A stretch of 64,000 nt of DNA from Cellulomonas phragmiteti (GCF_016862775.1 NZ_BONP01000018.1:1-64000); one strand, 5' to 3'. Shown: positions 1-9,265, counted from the first letter of the stretch. Translations and numbers: made by a program. The notes: generated by a model not told the origin, from the sequence alone.

Positions 1-1
1 C

Positions 2-1201
2 GGTGGTCGTCCTGCTGGCGGCGCGGGTCGGCGTCCCGGGGGTGCAGCTGGGTCCGGTCGTGACGCCTACCGTGACGGTGGGCGGCCGACCGGCGGCGGT
101 GCGTACCGGGACGGGTCGGCGGACGCTCGCGACGGACGGTCGCCCTCGGCGCCGGGCTCGCGTCCCGAGCGCGGCGGGTCGTCGTACCGTGATGGCGGAC
201 GCCCGGCCGGGGGCGGCGGGCGCTCCTTCGGCGACGGTGGGCGCCCTGCCCGTCCGGGTACCGCCCGGACCTCGGCCGAGGGACGACGTCCTGACCGCGG
301 AGGCCCGGACCGTCCCGTGCGCGAAGCGGCACGCGACACGCCGCGCGACGACCGCGACGTGCGCGTGCCGGACCCCGTGGTGCCCGACGACGTGACCTTC
401 TCGCTGCTGGACCGCGACGTGCGCGGCCGGTTGCGCACGCTCAGCAAGGACAACGCCGATCGCGTCGGGCGGCACCTCGTGATGGTGGGACGCCTGCTCG
501 ACGACGACGCCGAGGCTGCGTACGAGCACGCTCAGGCCGCCGTCCGCAGGGCGGGACGCGTCGACGTGGTGCGGGAAGCAGCGGGCCTTGCCGCCTACCG
601 CACGGGCCGGTACGCCGAGGCGCTGCGCGAGCTGCGGACCGTGCGCAGGCTGAACGGCTCGTCCGAGCACCTGGCGATCATGGCGGACGCGGAGCGGGGC
701 CTGGGGCGGCCCGAGCGCGCCATCGCGCTCGCGCAGGAACCCGAGGCCTCGACCCTGGACGCCGACACGCAGATCGAGCTGGCCATCGTCGTCAGCGGTG
801 CGAGGCTGGACCTGGGCCAGGCGGAGGCTGCTGTCGCGGCCCTGTCCGGCCCGTCCGTCCGTGCGGCGCGCGGCCTCGTCGCCGCCCGGGTCGCTCAGGC
901 ACGGGCGGCCGCGCTCGACGCGGCTGGACGCGCCGACGAGGCGGCGACCGAGCTCGCTGCCTACTCGCAGGAGACGCTCGACGAGTCGGCCGGGACGACC
1001 TTCGGGTACGACGAGGTCGTGGTCTACGACCTCGCCGAGGAGACGGACGGCGAGCCCGTCGACGGCGAGCCCGCCGACAGCGAGCCCGCCGACAGCGAGC
1101 CTGTCGACGTCGAGCCCGTCGACAGCGAGTCCGCCGACGTCGAGCCCGCCGACGGCGAGGCGGACGTCGACGGCACGACGGGTGACGGGGACGCCCGGTG
1201 A
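2..1201 (+). CDS. TPR-like protein, 5' end outside window
   Basis: The reading frame is open to the left edge, so the true start lies outside the window. The visible N-terminal part (about 105 residues) is low complexity, rich in Arg, Gly, Asp and Pro, with three copies of a YRDGGRP-like motif. A helical, TPR-like region follows (around 480-1000: AYEHAQAAVRRAGR, YRTGRYAEALRELR). The C-terminus is seven tandem five-residue acidic repeats of the EPVDG/EPADS type. In Mycobacterium a TPR protein (Rv1691) sits at the same place before a HAD phosphatase and tlyA. No enzymatic motif is visible; a scaffold or interaction role is inference. The TGA overlaps the next gene's GTG. Confidence 0.75.
   Translation, partial: GGRPAGGAGRRPGGAAGSGRDAYRDGGRPTGGGAYRDGSADARDGRSPSAPGSRPERGGSSYRDGGRPAGGGGRSFGDGGRPARPGTARTSAEGRRPDRGGPDRPVREAARDTPRDDRDVRVPDPVVPDDVTFSLLDRDVRGRLRTLSKDNADRVGRHLVMVGRLLDDDAEAAYEHAQAAVRRAGRVDVVREAAGLAAYRTGRYAEALRELRTVRRLNGSSEHLAIMADAERGLGRPERAIALAQEPEASTLDADTQIELAIVVSGARLDLGQAEAAVAALSGPSVRAARGLVAARVAQARAAALDAAGRADEAATELAAYSQETLDESAGTTFGYDEVVVYDLAEETDGEPVDGEPADSEPADSEPVDVEPVDSESADVEPADGEADVDGTTGDGDAR
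1052..1156 (+). repeat. 15-nt tandem repeat (7 copies) inside CDS
   Basis: Seven in-frame 15-base units encode EPVDG, EPADS, EPADS, EPVDV, EPVDS, ESADV and EPADG. The pattern GAG-CCC-G(T/C)C-GAC-NNN is nearly invariant, which suggests expansion by slippage. It forms an acidic tail on the TPR protein. Confidence 0.85.
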
Positions 1202-2211
1202 GCGCGCGCGGGCTGCTGAGCAGCGCGGAGCCGCTCGCGACCCGGTACGACCTCGCCCTGGTCGACCTCGACGGTGTCGCGTACCGCGGGCACGAGCCGA
1301 TCGAGCACGCCGCGGACGGTCTCGCCGCCGCACGTGCGTCCGGTATGCGGCTCGTCTTCGTCACGAACAACGCGTCCCGGGAGCCCGAGGCCGTCGCCGA
1401 GCAGCTCACCGGGCTGGCGATCCCGACGCGCTCCGACGAGGTGATGACGGCTGCCCAGGCCGCGGCGGAGCTGCTCGCGACCCGCGTCCCGGCGGGGGAG
1501 CCCGTGCTCGTCGTCGGCGGTGCGGGTCTGCGCACGGCAGTCACGGCCAAGGGTTACCGCGTCGTGGCCTCGGCCGACGACGACCCCGTCGCCGTCGTGC
1601 AGGGGTTCGCGCCCGAGCTCGGGTGGGCTCAGCTCGCGGAGGCCGCCTACGCGGTGAGCCGCGGCGCGTGGCACGTCGCGTCGAACCTCGACCTCAGCCT
1701 GCCGACCGCCCGCGGCTTCGCTCCCGGCAACGGTGCGCTCGTCGGTGCGGTCAGGTCGGCCACCGGGGTCGAGCCGGCCAGCGCGGGCAAGCCGTCCCCG
1801 ACGATGTACCACCTCGCGGTGCAGCGGGCGGGTGCCGCGCGCCCGCTCGTGGTGGGCGACCGCCTGGACACCGACCTCGCCGGTGCGCGGGCCGGTGACA
1901 TCCCGGGGCTGCACGTCCTCACGGGTGTCAGCACGGCGCGCGACGCCGTGCTCGCCGCGCCCGGCGAACGACCCCACTACCTGGCGGCGGACCTGCGCGC
2001 GCTGCTCGTGCCGCACCCGGAGCCGGCACGGCAGGACGGGTGGTGGGTGTGCCGTGACGGGCGCGCCCGGATCGCCGCCGGAGCGCTCGAGCTGCACGGA
2101 GAGCCCATCGACCCGGTGGACCTGGTCCGCGCCGCGTGCGCAGCGACCTGGGACGCCGTCGACCGCGGGGAGAAGGTCGACCCGGCGACGGTGCCGGACC
2201 TGCTGCGCTGA
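1198..2211 (+). CDS. HAD-IIA family sugar/glycolate-type phosphatase
   Basis: This 337-residue protein is a HAD superfamily IIA hydrolase (NagD/phosphoglycolate phosphatase-like). Motif I is DLDG (residues 23-26, nucleophile Asp), motif II is TNN (56-58), motif III is GKPSP (197-201) and motif IV is GDRLDTD (220-226). About 70 extra residues follow the HAD core. It starts with GTG, sharing GTGA with the stop of the TPR gene, so the two are translationally coupled. It corresponds in position to Rv1692. The substrate cannot be read from the sequence; phosphoglycolate or glycerol phosphate are family precedents. Confidence 0.88.
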   Translation: MSARGLLSSAEPLATRYDLALVDLDGVAYRGHEPIEHAADGLAAARASGMRLVFVTNNASREPEAVAEQLTGLAIPTRSDEVMTAAQAAAELLATRVPAGEPVLVVGGAGLRTAVTAKGYRVVASADDDPVAVVQGFAPELGWAQLAEAAYAVSRGAWHVASNLDLSLPTARGFAPGNGALVGAVRSATGVEPASAGKPSPTMYHLAVQRAGAARPLVVGDRLDTDLAGARAGDIPGLHVLTGVSTARDAVLAAPGERPHYLAADLRALLVPHPEPARQDGWWVCRDGRARIAAGALELHGEPIDPVDLVRAACAATWDAVDRGEKVDPATVPDLLR

Positions 2212-2353
2212 CGTCGCCGTGGTGCGGCCGCCCGGGGGTGGTCCGCACCGGCAGCGCCGCCTGTGGGTGGCGCACCGCCGTCGTCGCCGGCGGCAGGTAG
2301 CGTGGACGCGCGCCGCTCCGGCGAGAGGCACAGGGACGACGGAAGGACGTGAC

Positions 2354-2611
2354 GTGAGCGAGCCCCAGCAGGGTGGCCCGGCGATCGACGCCGGGCCGGC
2401 GCCGGTCGGCGGCGCAGCTCGCGCGACCGCGTACGGAACCGCCGGCCCGCAGGCGACGGTGGACGACGCGCCGGTGACGGGTGACGACGCGGTGGACGAG
2501 GCGCTCCGGCGGCTGTCCGACCTCGCCGGTCAGGACCTGCGCCAGCAGGTCGCGGTCTTCGAGGACGTGCACGGCGCCCTGCAGGACCGGTTGGCGGACT
2601 CCGAGGGATGA
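2354..2611 (+). CDS. Small hypothetical protein (Rv1693 position)
   Basis: This 85-residue protein begins with GTG after the purine-rich GGAAGGACGT. The first half is Ala/Pro/Gly-rich and probably disordered. The second half is one amphipathic helix (DEALRRLSDLAGQDLRQQ, then VFEDVHGALQDRLAD). Its TGA overlaps the ATG of tlyA, so it belongs to the operon. A small helical protein occupies the same slot in mycobacteria (Rv1693). The function is unknown. Confidence 0.75.
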   Translation: MSEPQQGGPAIDAGPAPVGGAARATAYGTAGPQATVDDAPVTGDDAVDEALRRLSDLAGQDLRQQVAVFEDVHGALQDRLADSEG

Positions 2612-3456
2612 CGCCCACGATGACGGCTGCCCGGCTGGACGCCGAGCTCGTGCGGCGCGGGCTCGCGCGCTCGCGCGGGCACGCCTCCGACCTGATCGCC
2701 GCGGGACGGGTGCGGGTGGGTGGGACCACCGTCCGCAGGCCGGCCACCCTCGTCGACGACGGTCAGGACGTGCACGTCGAGCCCCGACCCGACGACCACG
2801 GCTACGCCTCGCGCGCTGCGCACAAGCTGGCCGACGCGCTCGACGCGTACGGACCGCAGGGCCCGCAGGTGGCCGACCGGGTGTGCCTGGACGCGGGAGC
2901 GAGCACGGGCGGCTTCACCGACGTGCTCCTGCGGCGCGGCGCGGCTCGCGTCGTCGCCGTCGACGTGGGTCACGGGCAGCTCGTGGACCGCCTGCGGCAC
3001 GACCCGCGCGTCGACGTGCGCGAGCACGTCAACGTCCGGGACCTGCGCGCCGGGGACGTGCGTCCCGCGCCGGGACTCGTCGTGGCCGACCTCTCGTTCA
3101 TCTCGCTGACGCTCGTGCTCGGACCCCTGCTCGCCGCGGCGAGCCCCGGCGCCGACCTGGTGCTGCTGGTCAAGCCGCAGTTCGAGGTCGGGCGCGAGCG
3201 CCTGGGGAGCGACGGCGTGGTGCGCGACCCCGCCCTGTGGCAGGCAGCGCTCACGGCGGTGTGCACGAGCACGACCGCGCTGGGCGCACGGGTGCGCGAC
3301 GTCCGGCCCAGCACGTTGCCCGGCACGCACGGCAACGTCGAGTTCGTGCTGTGGGCCGTGGCGCCCGGTGGCGACCCGACCGCGCCCGTCGTCGACGTGG
3401 ACCGGGCGGTGGCCGCGGCGGTCGGTCGCGCGACCGCGGAACAGGGCACCCGATGA
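2608..3456 (+). CDS. tlyA: TlyA-type 16S/23S rRNA 2'-O-methyltransferase
   Basis: This 282-residue protein has an N-terminal S4 RNA-binding domain (about 6-60), the linker motif YASRAAHKL (67-74) and a Rossmann-like methyltransferase with SAM loop DAGASTGGFTD (95-105). A later LVKPQFE motif is typical of TlyA. Characterised TlyA proteins 2'-O-methylate cytidines in 16S and 23S rRNA and thereby confer capreomycin sensitivity; some were called hemolysins. The start ATG overlaps the previous stop, and a second in-frame ATG four codons later is also possible. It is coupled to the NAD kinase downstream by an ATGA overlap. Confidence 0.93.
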   Translation: MTPTMTAARLDAELVRRGLARSRGHASDLIAAGRVRVGGTTVRRPATLVDDGQDVHVEPRPDDHGYASRAAHKLADALDAYGPQGPQVADRVCLDAGASTGGFTDVLLRRGAARVVAVDVGHGQLVDRLRHDPRVDVREHVNVRDLRAGDVRPAPGLVVADLSFISLTLVLGPLLAAASPGADLVLLVKPQFEVGRERLGSDGVVRDPALWQAALTAVCTSTTALGARVRDVRPSTLPGTHGNVEFVLWAVAPGGDPTAPVVDVDRAVAAAVGRATAEQGTR

Positions 3457-4328
3457 CGCGGCGCGCCCTCGTCGTGCGCCACAGCGGACGCCCGGAGGCG
3501 CTCGACGCCACCAAGGCCGTCCTGCGTGCGCTGCGGGACGCGGACGTCGAGACGGTGACCGCCTCGCAGCACACACGGGCAGAGGACCTGCCGCCTTTCG
3601 AGCTCGCCGTCGTCCTGGGCGGGGACGGCACGATCCTGCGCGCCGCCGAGCTCACCCGCGGCACGGACGTGCCGCTGCTGGGCGTCAACCTCGGCCACGT
3701 CGGCTTCCTCGCGGAGATCGAGCCGGCGGACGTCGCGACGGCGGTCCGACGGCTCACGGACGGTGACTACACCGTCGAGGAGCGCTCCACGCTCGACGTG
3801 CGGGTGATCGACGCCGCGGGCGAGGTCCTCGAGTGCTGGGCGCTCAACGAGGCGGCCCTGGAGAAGACCGACCCGGCGCGCATGATCGAGGTCGTCATCG
3901 AGGTCGACGGGCGGCCGCTGTCGTCGTTCGGCTGCGACGGGCTCGTCGCCGCGTCGGCGACGGGGTCGACCGCCCACGCCTTCTCCGCCGGCGGTCCGGT
4001 CGTGTGGCCGGACGTCCGCGGCATGGTCCTCGTGCCGCTCGCGGCCCACTCGCTGTTCGCCCGCCCGCTCGTCATGGGACCGAGCAGCGTGCTCGCGGTC
4101 GAGGTCATCGAGCGCTCGTCCTCGACCGCCGTGGTCACGTGCGACGGCCGACGCCAGCTGCCGCTCGCGCGCGGGACCCGCCTCGAGGTCCGGGTGAGCG
4201 ACGTCCCGGTGCGCTTCGCGCGCCTCAACCCCGCGCCCTTCACGACCCGCCTGGTCCAGAAGTTCGACCTCCCCGTCGTGGGCTGGCGCGGCGCCCACCC
4301 CGACGACGACGAGGACGGTGCGCGGTGA
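3453..4328 (+). CDS. nadK: NAD kinase
   Basis: NAD kinase phosphorylates NAD+ to NADP+ in the cytoplasm. The 291-residue protein carries the GGDGT signature (56-60), the LNEAALEK motif for NAD binding and the glycine-rich segment GCDGLVAASATGSTAH of the polyphosphate/NAD kinase fold. Length and motif spacing are normal. It overlaps tlyA by ATGA and recN by GTGA, consistent with one transcript. It occupies the position of Rv1695 (ppnK). Confidence 0.95.
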   Translation: MTRRALVVRHSGRPEALDATKAVLRALRDADVETVTASQHTRAEDLPPFELAVVLGGDGTILRAAELTRGTDVPLLGVNLGHVGFLAEIEPADVATAVRRLTDGDYTVEERSTLDVRVIDAAGEVLECWALNEAALEKTDPARMIEVVIEVDGRPLSSFGCDGLVAASATGSTAHAFSAGGPVVWPDVRGMVLVPLAAHSLFARPLVMGPSSVLAVEVIERSSSTAVVTCDGRRQLPLARGTRLEVRVSDVPVRFARLNPAPFTTRLVQKFDLPVVGWRGAHPDDDEDGAR

Positions 4329-6061
4329 TCGACGAGATCCGGATCGACGACCTCGGCGTCATCGGGCGGGCGCACGTGCGTCTGGGCAGCGGGCTCACGG
4401 TGCTCACCGGTGAGACCGGGGCGGGCAAGACGATGGTGCTCACGGCGCTGGGCCTGCTGCTGGGCGGACGCGCCGACCCCGCGACGGTCCGCACGGGGGC
4501 CTCGAGCGCCGCCGTCGAGGGCAGGGTGCTGCTGCCCCCGGACTCGCCGGCGCTCGAGCGCGCGCGTGAGGCCGGCGCCGAGGTCGACGAGGACGGGACG
4601 CTCGTCGTGCTGCGCACGGTCGGGGCGGGGACCCCCGACTCCCCGGGCCGCTCGCGCGCGTACCTCGGTGGCCGCTCGGTCCCGCAGGGGCTGCTCGCCG
4701 AGATCGCCGAGGAGCTCGTGACCGTCCACGGCCAGGCCGACCAGATGCGCCTGCGGTCCGCCGCGCGGCAGCGAGCCGCCCTGGACTCCTTCGCCGGCGC
4801 GGCGCACGGTGCCGTGCTCGCGGAGCACGCGCGGGCGTGGGCGGAGCGCGCCCAGGTGCAGGCCGAGCTCGACGACCGCGTGGCGCGGGCGCAGGAGCGT
4901 GCCCGCGAGGCCGAGCTGCTGCGGCTGGGACTGGCGGAGGTGGAGCGCGTCGCCCCGCTCCCGGGCGAGGACCTCGAGCTCGCGACCGAGGCGGAGCGGC
5001 TCGGCAACGCCGAGGACCTGCGGGCCGCCGCCGCCGGTGCGCACGTCGCCCTCGTGGGGGACGAGGACGCCGCGGACGTCGGTGCCGCCGCGGTGGTGCT
5101 CGTCGAGGAGGCGCGCCGGTCGCTCGAGCTGGCCGGTCACCACGACCGTGCGCTCGCGGACCTGGCCGTGCGGGCGGCCGAGGCCGGGTACCTGCTGGCC
5201 GACCTCGCGACCGAGCTCTCCGCGTACGTCCAGGACCTGCAGGCGGACCCCGCACGCCTCGACACCGTGCAGCGCCGGCGGGCCGAGCTCACCGGTCTGA
5301 CCCGCAGCTACGGGGAGGACGTCGCGGCGGTGCTCGAGTGGGCGCAGGACGCGTCGCGCCGCCTCCTGGACCTCGACGGCGGCGAGGAGCGCGTCGCCGA
5401 GCTCACGGCCGAGCGTGACCGGCTCGACGACCGCGTGCGGCGCCTCGCTGCGGACATCACCGGCACCCGCACCGACGCGGCGGTCCGTCTCGCGCAGGCG
5501 GTCACCGACGAGCTCGTCAGCCTCGCCATGGCCGGTGCCCACCTCGAGGTCGTCGTCCGGCCCGCCGACGAGCCCGGGCCGCACGGTGCGGACCACGTCG
5601 AGATGCTCCTGGTCCCGCACGCGGGCGCCCCCGCCCGCCCGCTCGGCAAGGGCGCCTCCGGTGGCGAGCTGTCGCGGGTGATGCTGGCGCTCGAGGTCGC
5701 GCTCGCGACGGCCGAGGGCTCTGGCGCGGCGACGCCCGGCACGTTCGTCTTCGACGAGGTGGATGCCGGGGTCGGCGGCCGGGCCGCCACCCAGGTGGGG
5801 GAGCGGCTCGCGCGGCTCGCGCGCGGCACGCAGGTCCTCGTCGTCACGCACCTCGCCCAGGTGGCGGCCTGCGCCGACCGGCACCTCGTCGTCACGAAGT
5901 CCGTCGCCGACGGCGTGGACGTCGTCACGGAGTCGGACGTGCGCGAGGTGGAGGGCGAGGCCAGGGTCCGCGAGCTCGCCCGGATGCTGTCCGGCCAGGA
6001 CGACTCGTCGACGGCGCGCGCCCACGCGGCGGAGCTGTTGGCCCAGTCCGTGGGACGATGA
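4325..6061 (+). CDS. recN: DNA repair ATPase RecN
   Basis: This 578-residue SMC-like protein acts in double-strand-break repair. It has Walker A GETGAGKT (29-36), central heptad-rich coiled-coil arms (roughly 160-380), an ABC signature region (GASGGELSRVMLALE) and Walker B TFVFDEVDAGVGG. It starts with GTG overlapping the nadK stop; the N-terminus VIDEIRIDDLGVI matches the conserved RecN start. It is followed six bases later by steA. Confidence 0.95.
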   Translation: MIDEIRIDDLGVIGRAHVRLGSGLTVLTGETGAGKTMVLTALGLLLGGRADPATVRTGASSAAVEGRVLLPPDSPALERAREAGAEVDEDGTLVVLRTVGAGTPDSPGRSRAYLGGRSVPQGLLAEIAEELVTVHGQADQMRLRSAARQRAALDSFAGAAHGAVLAEHARAWAERAQVQAELDDRVARAQERAREAELLRLGLAEVERVAPLPGEDLELATEAERLGNAEDLRAAAAGAHVALVGDEDAADVGAAAVVLVEEARRSLELAGHHDRALADLAVRAAEAGYLLADLATELSAYVQDLQADPARLDTVQRRRAELTGLTRSYGEDVAAVLEWAQDASRRLLDLDGGEERVAELTAERDRLDDRVRRLAADITGTRTDAAVRLAQAVTDELVSLAMAGAHLEVVVRPADEPGPHGADHVEMLLVPHAGAPARPLGKGASGGELSRVMLALEVALATAEGSGAATPGTFVFDEVDAGVGGRAATQVGERLARLARGTQVLVVTHLAQVAACADRHLVVTKSVADGVDVVTESDVREVEGEARVRELARMLSGQDDSSTARAHAAELLAQSVGR

Positions 6062-6067
6062 GCCCCG

Positions 6068-7255
6068 ATGAGAGTCTCCCTGCGCCGCCGCACGCCCGCG
6101 ACAGATGACGCCGAGGTCGTCGGGCCCGCCCGCGTCGACCCCCGCACCAAGGGGCTGACGAAGCGGCTGAAGCCCGGTGACATCGCCGTGATCGACCACC
6201 TCGACCTGGACCGGGTGTCGGCCGAGGCGCTGGTCGCGTGCCGGCCCGCGGCCGTCCTCAACGCCGCCAGGTCCACGTCGGGCCGGTACCCCAACCTCGG
6301 CCCCGAGATCCTCGTCGAGGCGGGCATCCCGCTCGTCGACGACCTCGGCCCGGACGTCATGGCGCTCACCGAGGGCCACGTGCTCCGCGTCGTGGACGGC
6401 GCCGTCTACGACGGCGAGACGCTCGTCGCCGAAGGTGTGGCGCAGAGCGCCGAGAGCGTGGCCGCGACCATGGCGGAGGCCCGTGAAGGGCTGTCGGTGC
6501 AGCTCGAGTCGTTCGCGGCGAACACGATGGACTACCTGCGGCGCGAGCGCGAGCTGCTCCTGGACGGCGTCGGCGTGCCGGACATCGACACCCGCATCGA
6601 CGGGCGCCAGGTGCTCATCGTCGTCCGGGGCTACCACTACAAGGAGGACCTGGTCACGCTGCGCCCGTACATCCGGGAGTACCGCCCGGTGCTCATCGGC
6701 GTGGACGGCGGTGCCGACGCGATCCTGGACGCCGGCTGGCGCCCCGACATGATCGTCGGGGACATGGACTCCGTGTCGGACCGCGCGCTGCAGTGCGGGG
6801 CCGAGGTCGTGGTCCACGCGTACCGGGACGGCCGCGCACCGGGGATCGCCCGGGTCGAGCAGCTCGGGGTGCCGCACGTCGTCTTCCCGGCCACGGGCAC
6901 CAGCGAGGACGTCGCCATGCTGCTCGCGGACGACAAGGGCGCCGAGCTCATCGTCGCGGTGGGGACGCACGCGACGCTCGTGGAGTTCCTCGACAAGGGG
7001 CGTTCCGGCATGGCGAGCACGTTCCTCACGCGCCTGCGCGTCGGTGGCAAGCTCGTGGACGCCAAGGGCGTGTCCCAGCTGTACCAGCACCGGATCTCGA
7101 ACGTGCAGCTCACGCTCCTCGTGCTGGCCGGTCTGTTCGCGCTCGGCGTCGCCCTGGCCTCGACCGCCGCCGGTCAGACCCTCTTCGGACTCGTCGGCGC
7201 GCGCGTCGACGACCTGACCTCCTGGGTGCGCGTGCTGTTCGGCGGGTCGCCGTGA
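6068..7255 (+). CDS. steA: SteA-like cytokinetic ring protein
   Basis: This 395-residue protein belongs to the SteA family (Rv1697), a thiamin-pyrophosphokinase-like fold joined to a C-terminal membrane helix (about 343-365). The kinase-like segment IGVDGGADAILDAG...DMIVGDMDSVS is well preserved. In Corynebacterium SteA localises to the divider and binds SteB at septation; that role is transferred from the family. The next gene is steB, as expected for the pair. It starts with ATG six bases after recN. Confidence 0.9.
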   Translation: MRVSLRRRTPATDDAEVVGPARVDPRTKGLTKRLKPGDIAVIDHLDLDRVSAEALVACRPAAVLNAARSTSGRYPNLGPEILVEAGIPLVDDLGPDVMALTEGHVLRVVDGAVYDGETLVAEGVAQSAESVAATMAEAREGLSVQLESFAANTMDYLRRERELLLDGVGVPDIDTRIDGRQVLIVVRGYHYKEDLVTLRPYIREYRPVLIGVDGGADAILDAGWRPDMIVGDMDSVSDRALQCGAEVVVHAYRDGRAPGIARVEQLGVPHVVFPATGTSEDVAMLLADDKGAELIVAVGTHATLVEFLDKGRSGMASTFLTRLRVGGKLVDAKGVSQLYQHRISNVQLTLLVLAGLFALGVALASTAAGQTLFGLVGARVDDLTSWVRVLFGGSP

Positions 7256-7325
7256 CCGCCCACGCCCGCCGTTCCCTCGCACGCCCCGCCGCGACCCGTC
7301 GCGCACCCGACCGAGAGCTCACCCT

Positions 7326-8393
7326 GTGATCGACTTCCGCTACCACATCGTCTCCCTCATCTCCGTGTTCCTCGCGCTCGCCGTCGGCATCGCGCTCGGT
7401 GCCGGGCCCCTGAAGGAGACCATCGGCGACACCCTGACGGGCCAGGTCGAGGCGCTGCGCGCCGAGAAGGAGGGGCTGCGGACGCAGCTCGACGAGACGG
7501 GCGGCGACCTCGCGGCCGCGGACGCGTTCGTGTCCGCGTCGGGCGAGCGGCTGCTCGCCGGTGCCCTGACCGACCGCCGCGTCGCGCTCGTGCTGCTCGA
7601 CGAGGTGCCTGAGGAGCAGGTCACCGCCCTCACCGAGCGGCTCGCGCAGGCAGGGGCGAGCGTGTCGGCCACCGCGACCGTCAACGCGGCGTGGACGGAC
7701 CCGGCGCTGGCCACGTACCGGCGCACGCTGGCCGGCACCCTCGTGTCCTACCTCGACGAGCCGCCCGCGGCCGACGCCGGGACCGAGGCCGAGCTGGCGG
7801 AGGCGCTCGTGGCCGGACTCGTCGGCGCGGACTCCGCGACGCCCGACACCCTCGCCGAGAACGCGTCGTCGCTCCTCGACGTCCTCGCCGAGGGGGACCG
7901 TGCCCTCGTCACGTTCACGCAGGACGTCACGCAGGCGGCCGACGCCGTCGTCGTCGTCTCGGGCACGGTGCCCGAGGCGGGGGACGCGACGCCGACGGCC
8001 GAGGCGACGCCCGTCACCTCCGAGCCCCGGCTCGCGCTCGTCCGTGCCGCGCAGCGGCTGTCGGAGGGCGTGGTCGTCGCGGGTGCGTCGCGTGCGGGGG
8101 ACGACCTCGTGGCGGCGGTGCGGGCGGACGACGACCTCACCGGGACGGTGTCGACCGTCGCCGACGCGACGAGCGTGACGGGGCAGGTCTCCGTGCCACT
8201 GGCGCTGGCTTCCGGGATCGGCGACCGGCCCGGCCACTACGGGTACGGCGACGACCTCGCGGCGCTGCCGCCTGCCGTGCAGCTCGCGCCCGTCGACCGC
8301 ACCCCGGGCGTCCCGGACGCCGGGGCGGGCGCGGGGGACGTGCCCGACGCCGAGGTGCCCGGTGACGGCGAGCAGCCCGGGGGTGAGGGGTGA
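7326..8393 (+). CDS. steB: SteB/MctB-like membrane protein
   Basis: This 355-residue protein has one N-terminal membrane helix (YHIVSLISVFLALAVGIALG), a coiled coil (about 35-65) and a large, presumably extracytoplasmic, domain ending in an Asp/Gly/Pro-rich tail. It belongs to the family annotated copper transporter MctB (Rv1698) in mycobacteria and SteB in corynebacteria, where it partners SteA at the septum. Given the steA neighbour and one membrane segment, a division role is more likely than transport. A 70-base gap precedes it; the GTG start of the next gene overlaps its stop. Confidence 0.88.
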   Translation: MIDFRYHIVSLISVFLALAVGIALGAGPLKETIGDTLTGQVEALRAEKEGLRTQLDETGGDLAAADAFVSASGERLLAGALTDRRVALVLLDEVPEEQVTALTERLAQAGASVSATATVNAAWTDPALATYRRTLAGTLVSYLDEPPAADAGTEAELAEALVAGLVGADSATPDTLAENASSLLDVLAEGDRALVTFTQDVTQAADAVVVVSGTVPEAGDATPTAEATPVTSEPRLALVRAAQRLSEGVVVAGASRAGDDLVAAVRADDDLTGTVSTVADATSVTGQVSVPLALASGIGDRPGHYGYGDDLAALPPAVQLAPVDRTPGVPDAGAGAGDVPDAEVPGDGEQPGGEG

Positions 8394-9265
8394 GCGGCCC
8401 CCGCCGGGTCCTTGCCGCACTGGTCGCCGGCGCCGCGACGGCTGCGGCGCGCGGCGGGCTGGACTGGCAGCCGCCCGGCGGCGCGGCGACCTGGACGCGG
8501 ACCAACCACCGGGGCGAGCCGGTGAGCCTCCTCGAGGGTCCCGCTGTGGCCGCCGGGGTCCTCGCCGGCGTCCTGGTCGGCAGCGACCGTCCGCGCGCGG
8601 CCGCGGCCGCCGCCATCGCCGTCACCGGGGCCGGCGCGTTCGGTCTCGTCGACGACCTCCGGGAGGACGCGAGCACGCGGGCCAAGGGGCTGCGCGGCCA
8701 CCTGGGAGCGCTCGCACGCGGGCACCTCACCACCGGCGGGCTCAAGGTCCTCGGCATCGGGGCGACCGCGCTCGCGGCGGCGGCTGTGGCACCCCCGGCG
8801 GGAGGTGCAGCGGGTCGACCGCTGACCCGTGCCGCGGACACGCTCGCCTCGGCTGCGCTCGTCGCCGGCGCCGCCAACCTGCTCAACCTCCTCGACCTGC
8901 GCCCCGGGCGTGCCCTCAAGGCGGCGTCGCTCGCGGCAGCGCCGCTGGTGGCGACGCCTGGTGGCGGGGCGGCGTGCGCGGTGCTGGGTGCGGCCTCGAC
9001 CGCCGTCGAGGCGGACCTCGCCGAGTCCGACATGCTCGGCGACGCCGGCGCCAACGCGCTGGGAGCCGCGCTGGGCACCGCGCTCGTGCTCGGGGCTCCC
9101 CGAGCCGTGCGGCTGACGTCGCTCGCGGTGGTGGTGGGACTGACGCTCGTCAGCGAGCGCGTCAGCTTCACGCAGGTCATCGAACGCACGCCCGTGCTGC
9201 GTGACGTCGACGCATGGGGGCGGCGCCCCGTGACGCCGCGGTCGGGCACGGGCCCGGCGACGTGA
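8390..9265 (+). CDS. Divergent MraY/WecA-like membrane protein
   Basis: This 291-residue, Ala-rich protein with several membrane segments resembles polyprenyl-phosphate glycosyl-1-phosphate transferases but is reduced. It keeps an Asp pair (LVDDLRE, 88-89), KGLRGH (99-104), an NLLNLLD loop (163-169) and LGDAG (216-220). The usual DGLDG loop has become DLRPG, and no C-terminal HHH loop is visible. Catalysis is therefore uncertain. It overlaps steB (GTGA) and murJ (GTGA), which ties it to septal wall synthesis. It may be an active lipid-linked transferase with altered substrate or a non-catalytic partner of MurJ/SteAB. Confidence 0.75.
   Translation: MSGPRRVLAALVAGAATAAARGGLDWQPPGGAATWTRTNHRGEPVSLLEGPAVAAGVLAGVLVGSDRPRAAAAAAIAVTGAGAFGLVDDLREDASTRAKGLRGHLGALARGHLTTGGLKVLGIGATALAAAAVAPPAGGAAGRPLTRAADTLASAALVAGAANLLNLLDLRPGRALKAASLAAAPLVATPGGGAACAVLGAASTAVEADLAESDMLGDAGANALGAALGTALVLGAPRAVRLTSLAVVVGLTLVSERVSFTQVIERTPVLRDVDAWGRRPVTPRSGTGPAT

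Noticed and set aside
3767-7306. Minus-strand open frame of about 1180 codons
   Set aside because: It is antisense to nadK, recN and steA, all well supported; the composition is His/Arg/Gly-rich.
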